A program made the position numbers and the translations under genes. Below are positions 8,580 through 17,033 of a stretch of 64,000 nucleotides of DNA, in pieces (positions within the stretch are counted from its first letter, which is position 1; each line of letters starts with the position of its first letter). This DNA comes from Siccirubricoccus phaeus. GTDB lineage: Bacteria; Pseudomonadota; Alphaproteobacteria; Acetobacterales; Acetobacteraceae. The notes beneath the pieces were generated by a model. The model made no database searches, was not told where the DNA came from, and saw nothing but the letters and a program-made list of their open reading frames with translations. The stretch spans positions 27,519 through 91,518 of the forward strand of contig NZ_SRXO01000027.1 of assembly GCF_008360935.1 (NCBI RefSeq), read 5' to 3'.

Positions 8580-9794
8580 ATGTCGCGTGCCAGGCCATCC
8601 GCGAGACCAGGTCCGGAACCGGGCCCCTTGGCAGCCTTCATCGCGCTCTGCGGCGATGCCGCCTGGGCCGGGCGGATGGCGGCGCTGAGTGCCCAGGGCC
8701 AGCCAGGCTCGCTCACCGCGCGTGCCGCGCAGCACCGTCACGCCCTGGAACTCGCCTTGGCGCGCATGGCGGATGGCCGCGCCCTGGCCCGCGCCGCCCC
8801 GGCGGAGAAGCGGCTCTGCGGCTTTGCCCGCGACCTGGTGGCCCTGGCCGAGACCTTGCCGCCCGCGGCGCGCGAGAGGCTGCGGGCCCGGCTGCTGGCC
8901 GGGCTGAGCGGGGAGGCAACCCTGCTGCCCCTGTTCCATCTGCTGCGCACCGCCGCCCGGCTGCGGGAGCAGGGCTTCGAACTGCGCTTCGACGGGCTGG
9001 CGGAGGATGCGCCCTATGATCTGCTCGCCCAGCGCGGCGGGGCGGTGGCCGAGGTGGTGTGCGAGACCGTCTCCGCCGAGGAGGGCCGGCCGGTGCATCG
9101 CGGCGACTGGTTCGCCCTGGTGGACCGCATCCATCCCGAATTGCAGACCTGGCTGGCGGCGCATCCCGGCCGCTATCTGCTGAAGCTGACCCTGCCGGAG
9201 GGGATTTCCGGCCCGGACCAGCTGGCCGGGCTGCAGCGCCGGATCAGCGAGATGCTGACCGCCGAGAAGCGCCAGGATGCCGGGGCACAGGCGATCCTGA
9301 AGCTCGATCCGCTGGTCCTGGCCGGGGCGCAATTACAGGACGCGGCGGGCGGGCTGCCGGCACGGCTGCGGCAGATCTTCGGGCATGAGGCGCATCTGGC
9401 CGTCACCACCGATGCCAGCAGCCGCAGCGTCTTCGCCATGGCCGCCCGGGCGGGGCGGGAGAACGAGATCAGCGGCGCGGTCTGCCGCCATTTGACCGGC
9501 ACGGCGGAACGCCGGCTGAGCGGCAAGCACCCGGCCATCCTTGCCGTCTTCCTGGAGGAGCTGGAGCGCGGCGAATGGCGCGCGCTGCGGGAGGATCTGC
9601 AATTGGAAGGCGCGGTGCGGCGCTGGTTCACCACCCCCCCGGCGAGCGAGGTGGTGGCGGTCTCCTGCACCTCCCGGTTCGAGATGTTCGGGGCGGCGGA
9701 CGCGGCGGGTGAAGGCGAGCTGCGCTTCCGCAACCCAAGGCATCCGGCGGCGAAGCATCCGGGCCTTTCGCCGGCTGTTCTCTCTTCCTTGTGA
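8580..9794 (+). CDS. Conserved hypothetical protein, 404 residues
   Basis: No known domain was recognised. The product is a soluble-looking, Arg/Ala/Leu-rich alpha/beta protein with a helical N-terminal third (ELALARMADGRALARAAP), a central block with GGAVAEVVCETVSAEEGRPVHRGDW, and a C-terminal block including HEAHLAVTTDASSRSVFAMAARAG. The ATG at 8580 is chosen because GAAGGAG lies 10 bases upstream; an earlier in-frame ATG (8493) lacks such a site. The codon use and G/C-rich third positions match neighbouring genes, so coding is likely. It is divergent from the RTX protease gene. Confidence 0.65.
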   Translation: MSRARPSARPGPEPGPLAAFIALCGDAAWAGRMAALSAQGQPGSLTARAAQHRHALELALARMADGRALARAAPAEKRLCGFARDLVALAETLPPAARERLRARLLAGLSGEATLLPLFHLLRTAARLREQGFELRFDGLAEDAPYDLLAQRGGAVAEVVCETVSAEEGRPVHRGDWFALVDRIHPELQTWLAAHPGRYLLKLTLPEGISGPDQLAGLQRRISEMLTAEKRQDAGAQAILKLDPLVLAGAQLQDAAGGLPARLRQIFGHEAHLAVTTDASSRSVFAMAARAGRENEISGAVCRHLTGTAERRLSGKHPAILAVFLEELERGEWRALREDLQLEGAVRRWFTTPPASEVVAVSCTSRFEMFGAADAAGEGELRFRNPRHPAAKHPGLSPAVLSSL

Positions 9795-9884
9795 TCGGCC
9801 TCCTTTCGGCTTCATAGCGGCAACCGGCTGATTTCTGCCACGTTTTCCGGCGGGAATCACCGTCGCCGAAGTATGGGGACCAGG

Positions 9885-10028
9885 ATGAGCGAAGCCGAGA
9901 TGGACGCGAAGCTGGCCGAGTTGGACCAGCTACTGAATGACCCTGACACGCGCATGGACCCCGACCGGGTCTGGGCCCTGCTGGCCGAGCTCAGCGGGGC
10001 GCGACTGCCGCAGATGGCGGGGTGTTGA
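9885..10028 (+). CDS. Small acidic hypothetical protein (47 residues)
   Basis: The frame reads MSEAEMDAKLAELDQLLNDP, then DTRMDPDRVWALLAELSGAR, and ends in QMAGC. It looks like a compact helical protein with a leucine-rich amphipathic start. GGGG lies about 8 bases before the ATG at 9885; an alternative in-frame ATG is at 9873. Strong third-position GC and a protein-like composition support coding, but no family was recognised. Confidence 0.5.
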   Translation: MSEAEMDAKLAELDQLLNDPDTRMDPDRVWALLAELSGARLPQMAGC

Positions 10029-10121
10029 GGGAGCGCCCTGCCCTCCCCACCCGCAAAGGGCCGAATGGCCCCTTGAATCCCCAGGTTTGGAGCCGACGGA
10101 CCAGCCGCAACCTCATGGTTT

Positions 10122-10143
10122 CCAAAGGCCCTTCGGCCTTTGG
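10122..10143. terminator. Hairpin between convergent genes (first)
   Basis: CCAAAGGCC and GGCCTTTGG pair perfectly around a CTTC loop. With the hairpin at 10155-10177 it forms a tandem structure between the small plus-strand gene ending at 10028 and the minus-strand cytochrome gene ending at 10181. There is no T-run, but the tetraloop and position suggest a bidirectional terminator or a dispersed palindrome. Confidence 0.5.
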
Positions 10144-10154
10144 CCGGGTGAGCC

Positions 10155-10177
10155 CGAGAGGGGCAAAGCCCCTCTCG
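10155..10177 (-). terminator. Hairpin directly after cytochrome b561 stop (second)
   Basis: CGAGAGGGGC and GCCCCTCTCG form a perfect 10-bp stem with an AAA loop, three bases past the stop codon at 10181. It is the more likely terminator for the catalase/cytochrome operon, although a U-tract is missing. Confidence 0.55.
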
Positions 10178-10180
10178 AAA

Positions 10181-10708
10181 TCACCGTCCCCGCACCATTC
10201 CCCTGAACACCCCGTCCCGCCGCACCAGCGCGTGGAACAGCGCCGCGCCCAGATGCAGCAGCACGGTGAGGAACAGCAGGTAGCCGAGCCAGCCATGCGC
10301 CGCCCGCAGCAGGGCGTAGAGCGCGGGGCTCACCGGCAGGATCGCCGGCAGCACCAGGCCCGGCGTGAGCACCACAGGGTATCCCGCCGCGGACAGCATG
10401 CCCCAGCCCAGCAGCGGCATGGCCAGCATCAGCGCGTAGAGTGCGACATGCGAGGCATGCGCCCCGGCCTTCTGCCACCCCGGCAGGTCCGCCGGCAGGG
10501 AAGGCGCGCCATGGCGCAGCCGCAGCCCGATGCGCAGCACCACCAGCAGCAGCAACGCGATGCCGAGCGGCTTGTGGATCGCCACCAGCCCGGCATAGCC
10601 AGTGACCGAGGCGACCATCGCCACGCCGATGAACAGCATGGCAAGGATCAGTGCCGCCATCAGCCAGTGCACGCCCCGCTGCAGCGGGGTGAAGCCGCGC
10701 CCGCTCAT
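10181..10708 (-). CDS. Cytochrome b561 family membrane protein
   Basis: The 175-residue product has four hydrophobic segments and the histidines expected for two haem b groups: His14 (RGVHWLMA), the His of AIHKPLG in the second helix, and C-terminal ones in RAAHGWLGYLLFLTVLLHLG. The family moves electrons from the quinone pool or a reductase to periplasmic acceptors. The ATG at 10708 overlaps the stop of the catalase-like gene by four bases (ATGA), so they are co-translated. The pairing suggests it supplies electrons to, or senses redox with, the upstream haem peroxidase. Confidence 0.87.
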   Translation of the reverse strand: MSGRGFTPLQRGVHWLMAALILAMLFIGVAMVASVTGYAGLVAIHKPLGIALLLLVVLRIGLRLRHGAPSLPADLPGWQKAGAHASHVALYALMLAMPLLGWGMLSAAGYPVVLTPGLVLPAILPVSPALYALLRAAHGWLGYLLFLTVLLHLGAALFHALVRRDGVFRGMVRGR

Positions 10709-11808
10709 CTTCCGGCCCCCGGGCCATGTGCCAGGGCGGGCACCTGCCCCAGCTCCGCCTGCCGCCGCAGATAGGACGCGGCATAGGCCGGGGAGCGCGC
10801 CAGCAGGATGGGATCGCGCGAGGGCTCGATGCCGGCGGGCAGGACCAGCGGGTCGTAATTCACGTCCCGGCAGGGGCCGCTCGCCTCCTCCTCCGCCTGC
10901 TCCACCACCAGCGTGCCGAGCGTGACCTGCTCGCGATCCTCCGGCCAGGCGCGGGTGGAATCCTCGACGGGGTCACCGGGGGCGGCGAAGCGCGCCACCA
11001 TCCGCCAGCGCAGCATGCCCTGGCGCAGCCGCGCCTCCAGGTCCCGGCTCAGGAAATCCGGGCCCATCGCCTGCAGCTCGGCCGGCGTCCTCGGCTCCGG
11101 CGGCACCGTCCCCAGCACGGACCAGCGCACCGCGCGCCTTGTGCCTGCCGCATCGACGAAATAGAAGGCGTTGAGCCCGTGGTAATCCTCCTCCGCATAG
11201 CTCGGCGTCCAGGGTGCGGAGCGGGCCCAGGCGAGGAAGGGCTGCATCTCCGGATGGGCGCTGACGAAGCGCGGCGTCGCCTGCGGGTCCAGCGGCCTGC
11301 CGGTCGCCTTGTCCACCCGGCCGGCCAGCGTCAGCTCGTAGAAGGCCTCCAGCGTCGCCACCGGGAAGACCGGCAGGTTGTTCATGCCGGTGCGCCATTC
11401 CTGCCCGTCCGGCGCAATGATGCGCAGCGCCATGCTGCGCACCCGGCCGCCGCTGGCATCCGGCGCCGCCGGATCGCCCGTGGCAATGGCGAGGCGGCCG
11501 ACCACCGGATAGCGCCCGGCCGCCAGCATCGGCGCGGTGGAATAGCGCGCCCCCTCGCCGCTTGCCTCGAAGCTGCCGGTGAAGCAGATGCCCTTGGCGT
11601 GGTTGCGCCGGTGGCCGGTGGGGTCGCCGCCGCGCTCGCCCAGCGCGTCGACGATGCGGCCGGGGGTCAGCCGGCCGGGACTCAGCCACCCCCCGGCATA
11701 GGCGAAGCTGGCGCCGAGCGCGCCGAGCACCACGCCGATGGCGGCCAGCCGGCCATACAGGGCGGGCGGGCGCCGCGGCGGCGCCGGCTCGGGGGAAATA
11801 TCCGTCAT
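10705..11808 (-). CDS. Catalase-family peroxidase (SrpA-like), membrane-anchored or periplasmic
   Basis: The 367-residue product is a small-subunit catalase-related haem protein. After a hydrophobic segment (about 20-40, LAAIGVVLGALGASFAYAGG), RRNHAKGICFTGSFEASGEG places the distal histidine at residue 70. The C-terminal NYDPLVLPAGIEPSRDP followed by RSPAYAASYLRRQ is typical of the catalase-related peroxidase group. It is shorter than classic catalases, which have about 480 residues. The N-terminal segment implies export or anchoring. It is the first gene of a two-gene unit with cytochrome b561. The frame is open upstream, but the ATG at 11808 fits the signal anchor. Confidence 0.85.
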   Translation of the reverse strand: MTDISPEPAPPRRPPALYGRLAAIGVVLGALGASFAYAGGWLSPGRLTPGRIVDALGERGGDPTGHRRNHAKGICFTGSFEASGEGARYSTAPMLAAGRYPVVGRLAIATGDPAAPDASGGRVRSMALRIIAPDGQEWRTGMNNLPVFPVATLEAFYELTLAGRVDKATGRPLDPQATPRFVSAHPEMQPFLAWARSAPWTPSYAEEDYHGLNAFYFVDAAGTRRAVRWSVLGTVPPEPRTPAELQAMGPDFLSRDLEARLRQGMLRWRMVARFAAPGDPVEDSTRAWPEDREQVTLGTLVVEQAEEEASGPCRDVNYDPLVLPAGIEPSRDPILLARSPAYAASYLRRQAELGQVPALAHGPGAGR

Positions 11809-12070
11809 GCAATGCTCCTGGCCCGGCATGGGCGTGTGACGTGTCCCGGGAAGCCAGGCGGCGAGGCCATTCGGTCGCTGCCACGGGACGGGGGAGTTCT
11901 TCGCGCCATGGCATGCTCGGGTTACGGGCAGGGCTGGATGAGCGTTCGATAATCCATTGGATGAATGGGGCCCATCTGCAGCGGATATTGGGCAGGGCAC
12001 GCAGCGAGGGGCATCTTCCGGGCCAAGGCGAGGGCGCAACGCCCCGCAGGAACCCCACGGAGACAGTACG

Positions 12071-12343
12071 ATGTTCAGCAAGCTGATCCTCGCTTCCGCC
12101 CTGGCCCTCTCCACCTTCGGCGCGGCCCAGGCCGCGGGCCCCCGCCTGGTCGGCGGCGGCGAGAACGGGCAGGTGGTGTATGACGCGCCGTCCATGAATC
12201 TCGCCGGCGGCGGCGTGGCGGCGGTGACCGGCGGCGGCGCCGACCTGACCTACACCCATGACGCCACGAGCGGCGCGCAACGGCCGGCCGGCGCTGCCAT
12301 GCTGATCGGCGGCGGCAAGGACGCGCAGGTGGTCCGCGGCTGA
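12071..12343 (+). CDS. Small secreted Gly-rich protein
   Basis: The 90-residue product starts with a clear signal peptide, MFSKLILASALALSTFGAAQ, with likely cleavage after AQA. The mature part is Gly/Ala-rich with repeated GGG blocks (VGGGENGQVVYD, AVTGGGADLTYTHD, IGGGKDAQVV), which may be a degenerate duplicated unit around GG(G/K)(E/K)(N/D)(G/A)QVV. GGAG lies about 9 bases before the ATG at 12071. It is divergent from the catalase-like gene. No function was recognised. Confidence 0.65.
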   Translation: MFSKLILASALALSTFGAAQAAGPRLVGGGENGQVVYDAPSMNLAGGGVAAVTGGGADLTYTHDATSGAQRPAGAAMLIGGGKDAQVVRG

Positions 12344-12447
12344 CGGGCGGGGCTCCGCCCCCATGCCTCCAGCAGCGGCGCTGCCCATCGGCGGCAGCGC
12401 CGCCACCCCCGGCCGGGAGGAAGGCTCCTCCCGGACCCTGCCCCGAA

Positions 12448-13509
12448 TCAGGCGAACGCCAGCAGCCGCCGCGGATTGCCGACCGTGATGGCGTCGATTT
12501 CGCTTTCTGAGAAGCCACGCTCGCGCATCAGCGGCAGGACATTCTCGAAGATATGGCCATAGCCATGGCCGCCCCAGCGGGTCAGCCGCGTGCGGTAGCA
12601 GATGTCATGGCTGATCACCACGCGCTCCAGATGGCCGCGGGAAATCAGGGCGCGGATCAGCTTCAGCCGTACCGCGTCGTTCGGCATGTCGATGGGCGCC
12701 AGCGCGTAGTAGCTCGCCTCCTGCCCGAACAGGTCGAATTCGACGACCACGCCGCTGTCGGCCAGGCGCAGCAGCCGGTCCTCGTCGAAGATGGTGCGGT
12801 CGATATGGCTGATGATGACGCGCGACGGGTCGGCGCCATGGGCGCGGATGAACTCCGCCACCTCCTGCGGCTGGTCCGGATGCCGGCCGGGGTGGACGTT
12901 CACCGCCGCGCCGGTCTCCGCCATGGCCAGCAGGGCGCCGGCCATGACGCGCTTCTCCTGCGCGGTCCAGGGCGCCTGGCAGCCGATCTCGCCGATGATG
13001 CCGGCCCGTATGTCGGTGCCCCAGGCGCCGAGCTGCACCTGGTCCACCATCTCCCGAGCGAAGTCCTCGGCGCTGCGCGCTGCATTCGCCGGATCCTGGT
13101 ACTCATGCACGTAATGGCCGCAGCCCATGACGATGTGGATCCCGGCCTCCGCCGCCAGCCGGGCCAGCGCCGCGGGGTCCGGGTCCAGCCCGCCGCTGCT
13201 CAGCTCCACCACCGTCCGCCCGCCGGCTTCTTTCATCGCCGCCAGCTCGCCCAGGGCTGTCGGCTCGCAGCGGAAGCGCAAATTGCCCGGCACCTTGCGC
13301 TTGCGGCCGTAATTGATGGCGAAGCAATTGCAGAGGGTGATCTCCGGTCCCTGATCCGGCTCGGCCCGCATGGCGGGGGTGCGGATGTCCCAGATCAGGT
13401 GCTCATGCATCAGGGTCGGGCCCAGCTCGGCCGGCGCCACCGGCCCCAGCACGGTCTGGGCGCGGCCCCGCAACATCTCCCGCGTCATGCGCTGCCCTGC
13501 CTCGGCCAT
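12448..13509 (-). CDS. Phosphotriesterase-family metal hydrolase
   Basis: The 353-residue product is an amidohydrolase of the phosphotriesterase-homology group. LMHEHLIWD gives the paired histidines 35 and 37; GIIGEIG supplies the bridging acidic residue found in the bacterial homologues in place of a carbamylated lysine; VNVHPG, ISHIDR and ISHDICYRTRL give the remaining ligands and the catalytic Asp. Natural substrates in this family are usually lactones or esters rather than phosphotriesters. The ATG at 13509 precedes the conserved core. The gene is divergent from the operon starting at 13736 and may open a lactone or ester made in that pathway. Confidence 0.85.
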   Translation of the reverse strand: MAEAGQRMTREMLRGRAQTVLGPVAPAELGPTLMHEHLIWDIRTPAMRAEPDQGPEITLCNCFAINYGRKRKVPGNLRFRCEPTALGELAAMKEAGGRTVVELSSGGLDPDPAALARLAAEAGIHIVMGCGHYVHEYQDPANAARSAEDFAREMVDQVQLGAWGTDIRAGIIGEIGCQAPWTAQEKRVMAGALLAMAETGAAVNVHPGRHPDQPQEVAEFIRAHGADPSRVIISHIDRTIFDEDRLLRLADSGVVVEFDLFGQEASYYALAPIDMPNDAVRLKLIRALISRGHLERVVISHDICYRTRLTRWGGHGYGHIFENVLPLMRERGFSESEIDAITVGNPRRLLAFA

Positions 13510-13735
13510 GCTCGCCCCTCCCGCTGCCGCAGGATGATCCGGCGGGCGGGCGATGCTGTCCATGGGTTGCCCGGGCGGCGGCAGGACGCTTAACTCGCAG
13601 CGCCCCGCAATGAGGGCCGGCAGGTGCACGGGCCTGCCGTGAGATCGGCCCGAACCAGGGCCGCGACGGTCAGAGGGGGCGCCGCAACCGGGCGCATGCG
13701 TGCTGCGGCACGGGTGCGTCTGCGCGAGGTGCCGC

Positions 13736-14737
13736 ATGCGCTCTGCCGCCCGCCGCTCCCTGTTCCGCACCGCCGCCCTGGCAGTGCCCGGGATGCTTGC
13801 GCCCGGCCTGGCCGCGCCGCGCCTGGCCCGCGCCCAGGACGCCTGGCCGAACCGCCCTGTCACCTTCGTCATGCCCACGGCGCCGGGCGGCCCGGGCGAC
13901 GTCATCGCCCGCCCCCTGGCGCAGCATCTGCAGGCGGCGTTCGGCCAGCCCTTCGTCATCGACAACCGCACCGGCGCCGGCGGCACCATCGCGCTGGAGT
14001 ATGCGCTGCGCACGCGGCCGGATGGCCATACGCTGGTGGTGTACAGCAACAGCACCTACAGCATCGCGCCGCACCTCTACCCGATGCCCTATGACAATGC
14101 GACGGCCTTCGCCCCCATCGCGCTGATCGCCGAGGCGCCGAGCTTCCTCGTCCTGCATCGTACCGTTCCCGCCGCCACCCTGGCGGAATTCCTGGCGCTG
14201 CTGCGGCGGGAGCCGGAGAAGCTGGCCTTCGCCACCGCCGGCATCGGCTTCACCAGCCATCTTGCGACCGAGCTCTTCATGGCGATGACGGGCACGAAGA
14301 TGCTGCACGTGCCCTATCGCGGCGGGGCGCCGGCCAGCCAGGCGATCGCGGCCGGAGAGGTGCAGGTGAATTTCATGGAAGCCGCCTTGGTGCGGACCCT
14401 GCTGCCCGCCGGCAATATCCGCGCGCTCGCCGTCACCAGCCGCCAGCGCCACCCGCTGCTGGCCGAGATCCCGACCCTGGACGAGGCCGGCGTGCCCGGC
14501 TTCGAGAGCGCGACCTATTGGGCGATGGTCGCCCCCGCCGGCGTGCCGGCGCCGATCCAGGCGAGGCTCGCGGAGGCGATGCAGGGCTGGATGGCGCTGC
14601 CCGCCACGCAGGCCATGCTCACCCATGCCGGCTTCATTCCGCTGAGCGGAGACCCCGCGACGCTGGCCCGCCACATGGCGGAGGACACGGCGAAATGGGG
14701 CGGCATCATCAAGGCGCGGGGGATTCGCATCACATGA
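13736..14737 (+). CDS. Bug/TctC-family substrate-binding protein
   Basis: The 333-residue periplasmic protein has a signal peptide (RSLFRTAALAVPGMLAP... to ARAQ) followed by the family start AWPNRPVTFVMPTAPGGPGDV, the IDNRTGAGGTIA ligand loop and HVPYRGGAPASQAIAAGEV. Bug proteins bind carboxylates or amides and normally work with TctAB membrane partners, none of which are nearby. Start ATG 13736 has GAGG about 6 bases upstream. Its ATGA overlap with the next gene and its place at the head of the operon suggest it captures the compound this operon degrades. Confidence 0.88.
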   Translation: MRSAARRSLFRTAALAVPGMLAPGLAAPRLARAQDAWPNRPVTFVMPTAPGGPGDVIARPLAQHLQAAFGQPFVIDNRTGAGGTIALEYALRTRPDGHTLVVYSNSTYSIAPHLYPMPYDNATAFAPIALIAEAPSFLVLHRTVPAATLAEFLALLRREPEKLAFATAGIGFTSHLATELFMAMTGTKMLHVPYRGGAPASQAIAAGEVQVNFMEAALVRTLLPAGNIRALAVTSRQRHPLLAEIPTLDEAGVPGFESATYWAMVAPAGVPAPIQARLAEAMQGWMALPATQAMLTHAGFIPLSGDPATLARHMAEDTAKWGGIIKARGIRIT

Positions 14738-15729
14738 AGGTCTGCATCTACGGTGCCGGCGCGGTCGGCTGCTATCTCGCGGGGCGGCTGCACCAGGGCG
14801 GCGCCACGGTGTCCATGGTGGCGCGCGGCGCAACCTTCGCCGCCATCGCCGCCGAGGGCGTCACCGTGCACACGCCGGCGAAGCACCTCCACGCCAGGGT
14901 CGAGGTCGCCGAGGATCCCGCCGCGCTCGGTCCGCAGGACATGGTGCTGGTCACGGTGAAGGCGCCGGCGCTGCCCGCCATCGCCCCGGGCCTGGCGACG
15001 CTGCTGGGGCAGGAGACGCCGGTCTGCTTCGTCATGAACGGCCTGCCCTGGTGGTATTTCCATGCCCATGGCGGCCCGCATGAGGGGCAGCGCCTGCCGC
15101 GCATCGACCCCGGCGACATCATGTGGCGCACCGTCGGGCCGGAGCGCGCCCTGCATGGCGTCATCTTCGCCTCCTGCGATATCGAGCGGCCGGGGGTGGT
15201 GCATATCGAGACCGCCCAGACGGCGCTGCACCTGGGCGAACCCGCCGGCACCACCGCCCGCGCCGAGGCGCTGGCCGCGCTGCTGCGCGACACGGATTTC
15301 ACCGTGACGGCGGAGCCGAACATCCGCGCCCGCATCTGGTCCAAGCTGCAGACCAATATCTGCTCCGGCCTGTTCGGCTGCCTCGCCGACAGCCCGCCCA
15401 GGGCGATCTATTCCGACCCGGCCGTCGCCGATGCGGTGCGCCGCGTGGTGGCGGAGGTCGGCGCCGTGGCCGCCGCCCTCGGCCACCCCAGCCCGCTGGA
15501 TGCCGAGGCGCTGCTCGGCCGCGCCCGCTCCCAGGGCCACAAGAGCAGCGTCGTGCAGGATCTGGCGCGCGGCGCGCCCATCGAATTCGACCCGATGTTC
15601 GGCGGCCCGCAGGCGCTGGCCCGCCTGGCCGGGGTGCCGACCCCGACGCTCGACCTGCTGATCGCGCTGGTGAAGGCCCGCGCGATCTCCGTAGGCTCCT
15701 ATTCCGAACCCGAGGAACCCGTGCCGTGA
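14734..15729 (+). CDS. Ketopantoate reductase-family (PanE/ApbA) dehydrogenase
   Basis: The 331-residue product has an N-terminal Rossmann motif, VCIYGAGAVGCYLAGRL, a central VLVTVKAPALPAIAP, and in the second half KLQTNICSGLFGCLADSP, where Lys and Asn sit at the catalytic positions of the family. Members reduce 2-keto acids with NADPH. Location inside a catabolic operon (four-base overlaps on both sides) argues against pantothenate synthesis and for a substrate-specific 2-hydroxy/2-keto acid dehydrogenase. The insert EGQRLPRIDPGDIMWRTVG seen here is common in catabolic homologues. Confidence 0.85.
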   Translation: MKVCIYGAGAVGCYLAGRLHQGGATVSMVARGATFAAIAAEGVTVHTPAKHLHARVEVAEDPAALGPQDMVLVTVKAPALPAIAPGLATLLGQETPVCFVMNGLPWWYFHAHGGPHEGQRLPRIDPGDIMWRTVGPERALHGVIFASCDIERPGVVHIETAQTALHLGEPAGTTARAEALAALLRDTDFTVTAEPNIRARIWSKLQTNICSGLFGCLADSPPRAIYSDPAVADAVRRVVAEVGAVAAALGHPSPLDAEALLGRARSQGHKSSVVQDLARGAPIEFDPMFGGPQALARLAGVPTPTLDLLIALVKARAISVGSYSEPEEPVP

Positions 15730-17033
15730 CCGCACCCCGCCGCATGAACCTGGTCGCCTACCTCAAGACCGGGCCGACCGCGAACCATCCCGGCGCCTGG
15801 CGGCACCCGGATTCGGACCTCGACGACATCTTCGCGCCGGAGCGCTACGAGCACCTGGCGCGGGTGCTGGAGCATGGCTGCATCGATGCCGGCTTCTACG
15901 CCGACACCTTCGGGCTGCCCGATATCCATGGCGGCAATTTCAACGCCTATCTGCGCTATGGCGGGCAGATCACCTATCTCGACCCGCTGATGATCCTGCC
16001 GATCATGGCGCGGGTGACGAAGTATCTCGGCCTCGGCGCCACCCTCTCCACCACCTTCATGAATCCCTACTGGCTGGCCCGCACCCTCGCCTCGCTGGAC
16101 ATGCTGACGGGCGGCCGCGCCGCCTGGAACGTCGTCACCTCCGCCACCAACCTCGAAGCCCGCAATTTCGGCATGGACGGCATCCCGCCCAAGGATCTGC
16201 GCTACGAGCGCGCCGACGAGGTGCTGGAAGCCTGCATCGCCCTCTGGGAGTGCTGGGACGAGGACGCCTTCGTCATGGACCGCGAGAGCGGCGTCTTCAT
16301 CGACCCGAAGAAGGTCCGCTACGCCAATTTCGAGGGCCGCTACGTCAAGACCCGCGGCCCGCTGACCATCCCGCGCAGCCCACAGACCCGGCCGGTCTTC
16401 CTGCAGGCCGGCGCCTCCGACCGCGGCCGGGAATTCGCCGCGCGCTGGGCGGAGATGATCTTCTGCACCCCCAACAGCAAGGCCGACGCCATCGCCTTCC
16501 ATGACGACATCAAGTCCCGCATGACGAAGTACGGCCGGCCGCCGGAGCACTGCAAGGTGCTGCCCTCCTTCGCCATGGTGGTGGGGGAGACGGCGAGCAT
16601 CGCCGAGGAGAAGCACCAATACCTCCAGTCGCTGATCGACCCGGAGGCGCAGCTCATGCTGAACTCCTCCCTGCTCGGCGCCGATCTTTCCAAGGCCCGG
16701 ACCAAGGAGGCGATGGTGGCCGCCCAGGGCAACCAGGGCATCACCGGCTCGGTGGACCGGGTGCTCCAGGTGATGGAGCAGGAAGGGATCAGCTTCGAGA
16801 AGGCGGCCAGCAAGCCGCGCGACCTTCTGGTCGGCACCCCGAAGGTGATCGCCGACCAGCTCGAGGACTGGTTCCTCGCCGGGGCCTGCGACGGCTTCAT
16901 CATCTGGCCCACCGTTTTCCCCCGCATGTTCGAGGATTTCTGTAAGCTGGTGGTTCCGGAGCTGCAGCGCCGCGGCATCTTCCGCAAGGAATACCGGGGC
17001 CGCACCCTGCGAGAGAACCTGCTGAACCCCTGA
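15726..17033 (+). CDS. NtaA/SnaA/DszA-type flavin-dependent monooxygenase (LLM family)
   Basis: The 435-residue product is a luciferase-like monooxygenase with the family marks NVVTSATNLEARNFGMDG and RYERADEVLEACIALWECWDEDAF, and late in the chain LLVGTPKVIADQLEDWF followed by FIIWPTVFPRMFEDF. Relatives use FMNH2 and oxygen on nitrilotriacetate, EDTA, dibenzothiophene sulfone or pyrimidines, with a separate flavin reductase; no reductase is in this operon. The GTG at 15726 overlaps the previous stop (GTGA). An ATG at 15744 is also possible and would remove only six residues. Confidence 0.88.
   Translation: MTAPRRMNLVAYLKTGPTANHPGAWRHPDSDLDDIFAPERYEHLARVLEHGCIDAGFYADTFGLPDIHGGNFNAYLRYGGQITYLDPLMILPIMARVTKYLGLGATLSTTFMNPYWLARTLASLDMLTGGRAAWNVVTSATNLEARNFGMDGIPPKDLRYERADEVLEACIALWECWDEDAFVMDRESGVFIDPKKVRYANFEGRYVKTRGPLTIPRSPQTRPVFLQAGASDRGREFAARWAEMIFCTPNSKADAIAFHDDIKSRMTKYGRPPEHCKVLPSFAMVVGETASIAEEKHQYLQSLIDPEAQLMLNSSLLGADLSKARTKEAMVAAQGNQGITGSVDRVLQVMEQEGISFEKAASKPRDLLVGTPKVIADQLEDWFLAGACDGFIIWPTVFPRMFEDFCKLVVPELQRRGIFRKEYRGRTLRENLLNP

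Noticed and set aside
7022..9019. 665-codon plus-strand frame across the RTX protease gene
   Set aside because: It is the antisense of Gly/Asp repeats and crosses the intergenic gap; no start signal and no domain.
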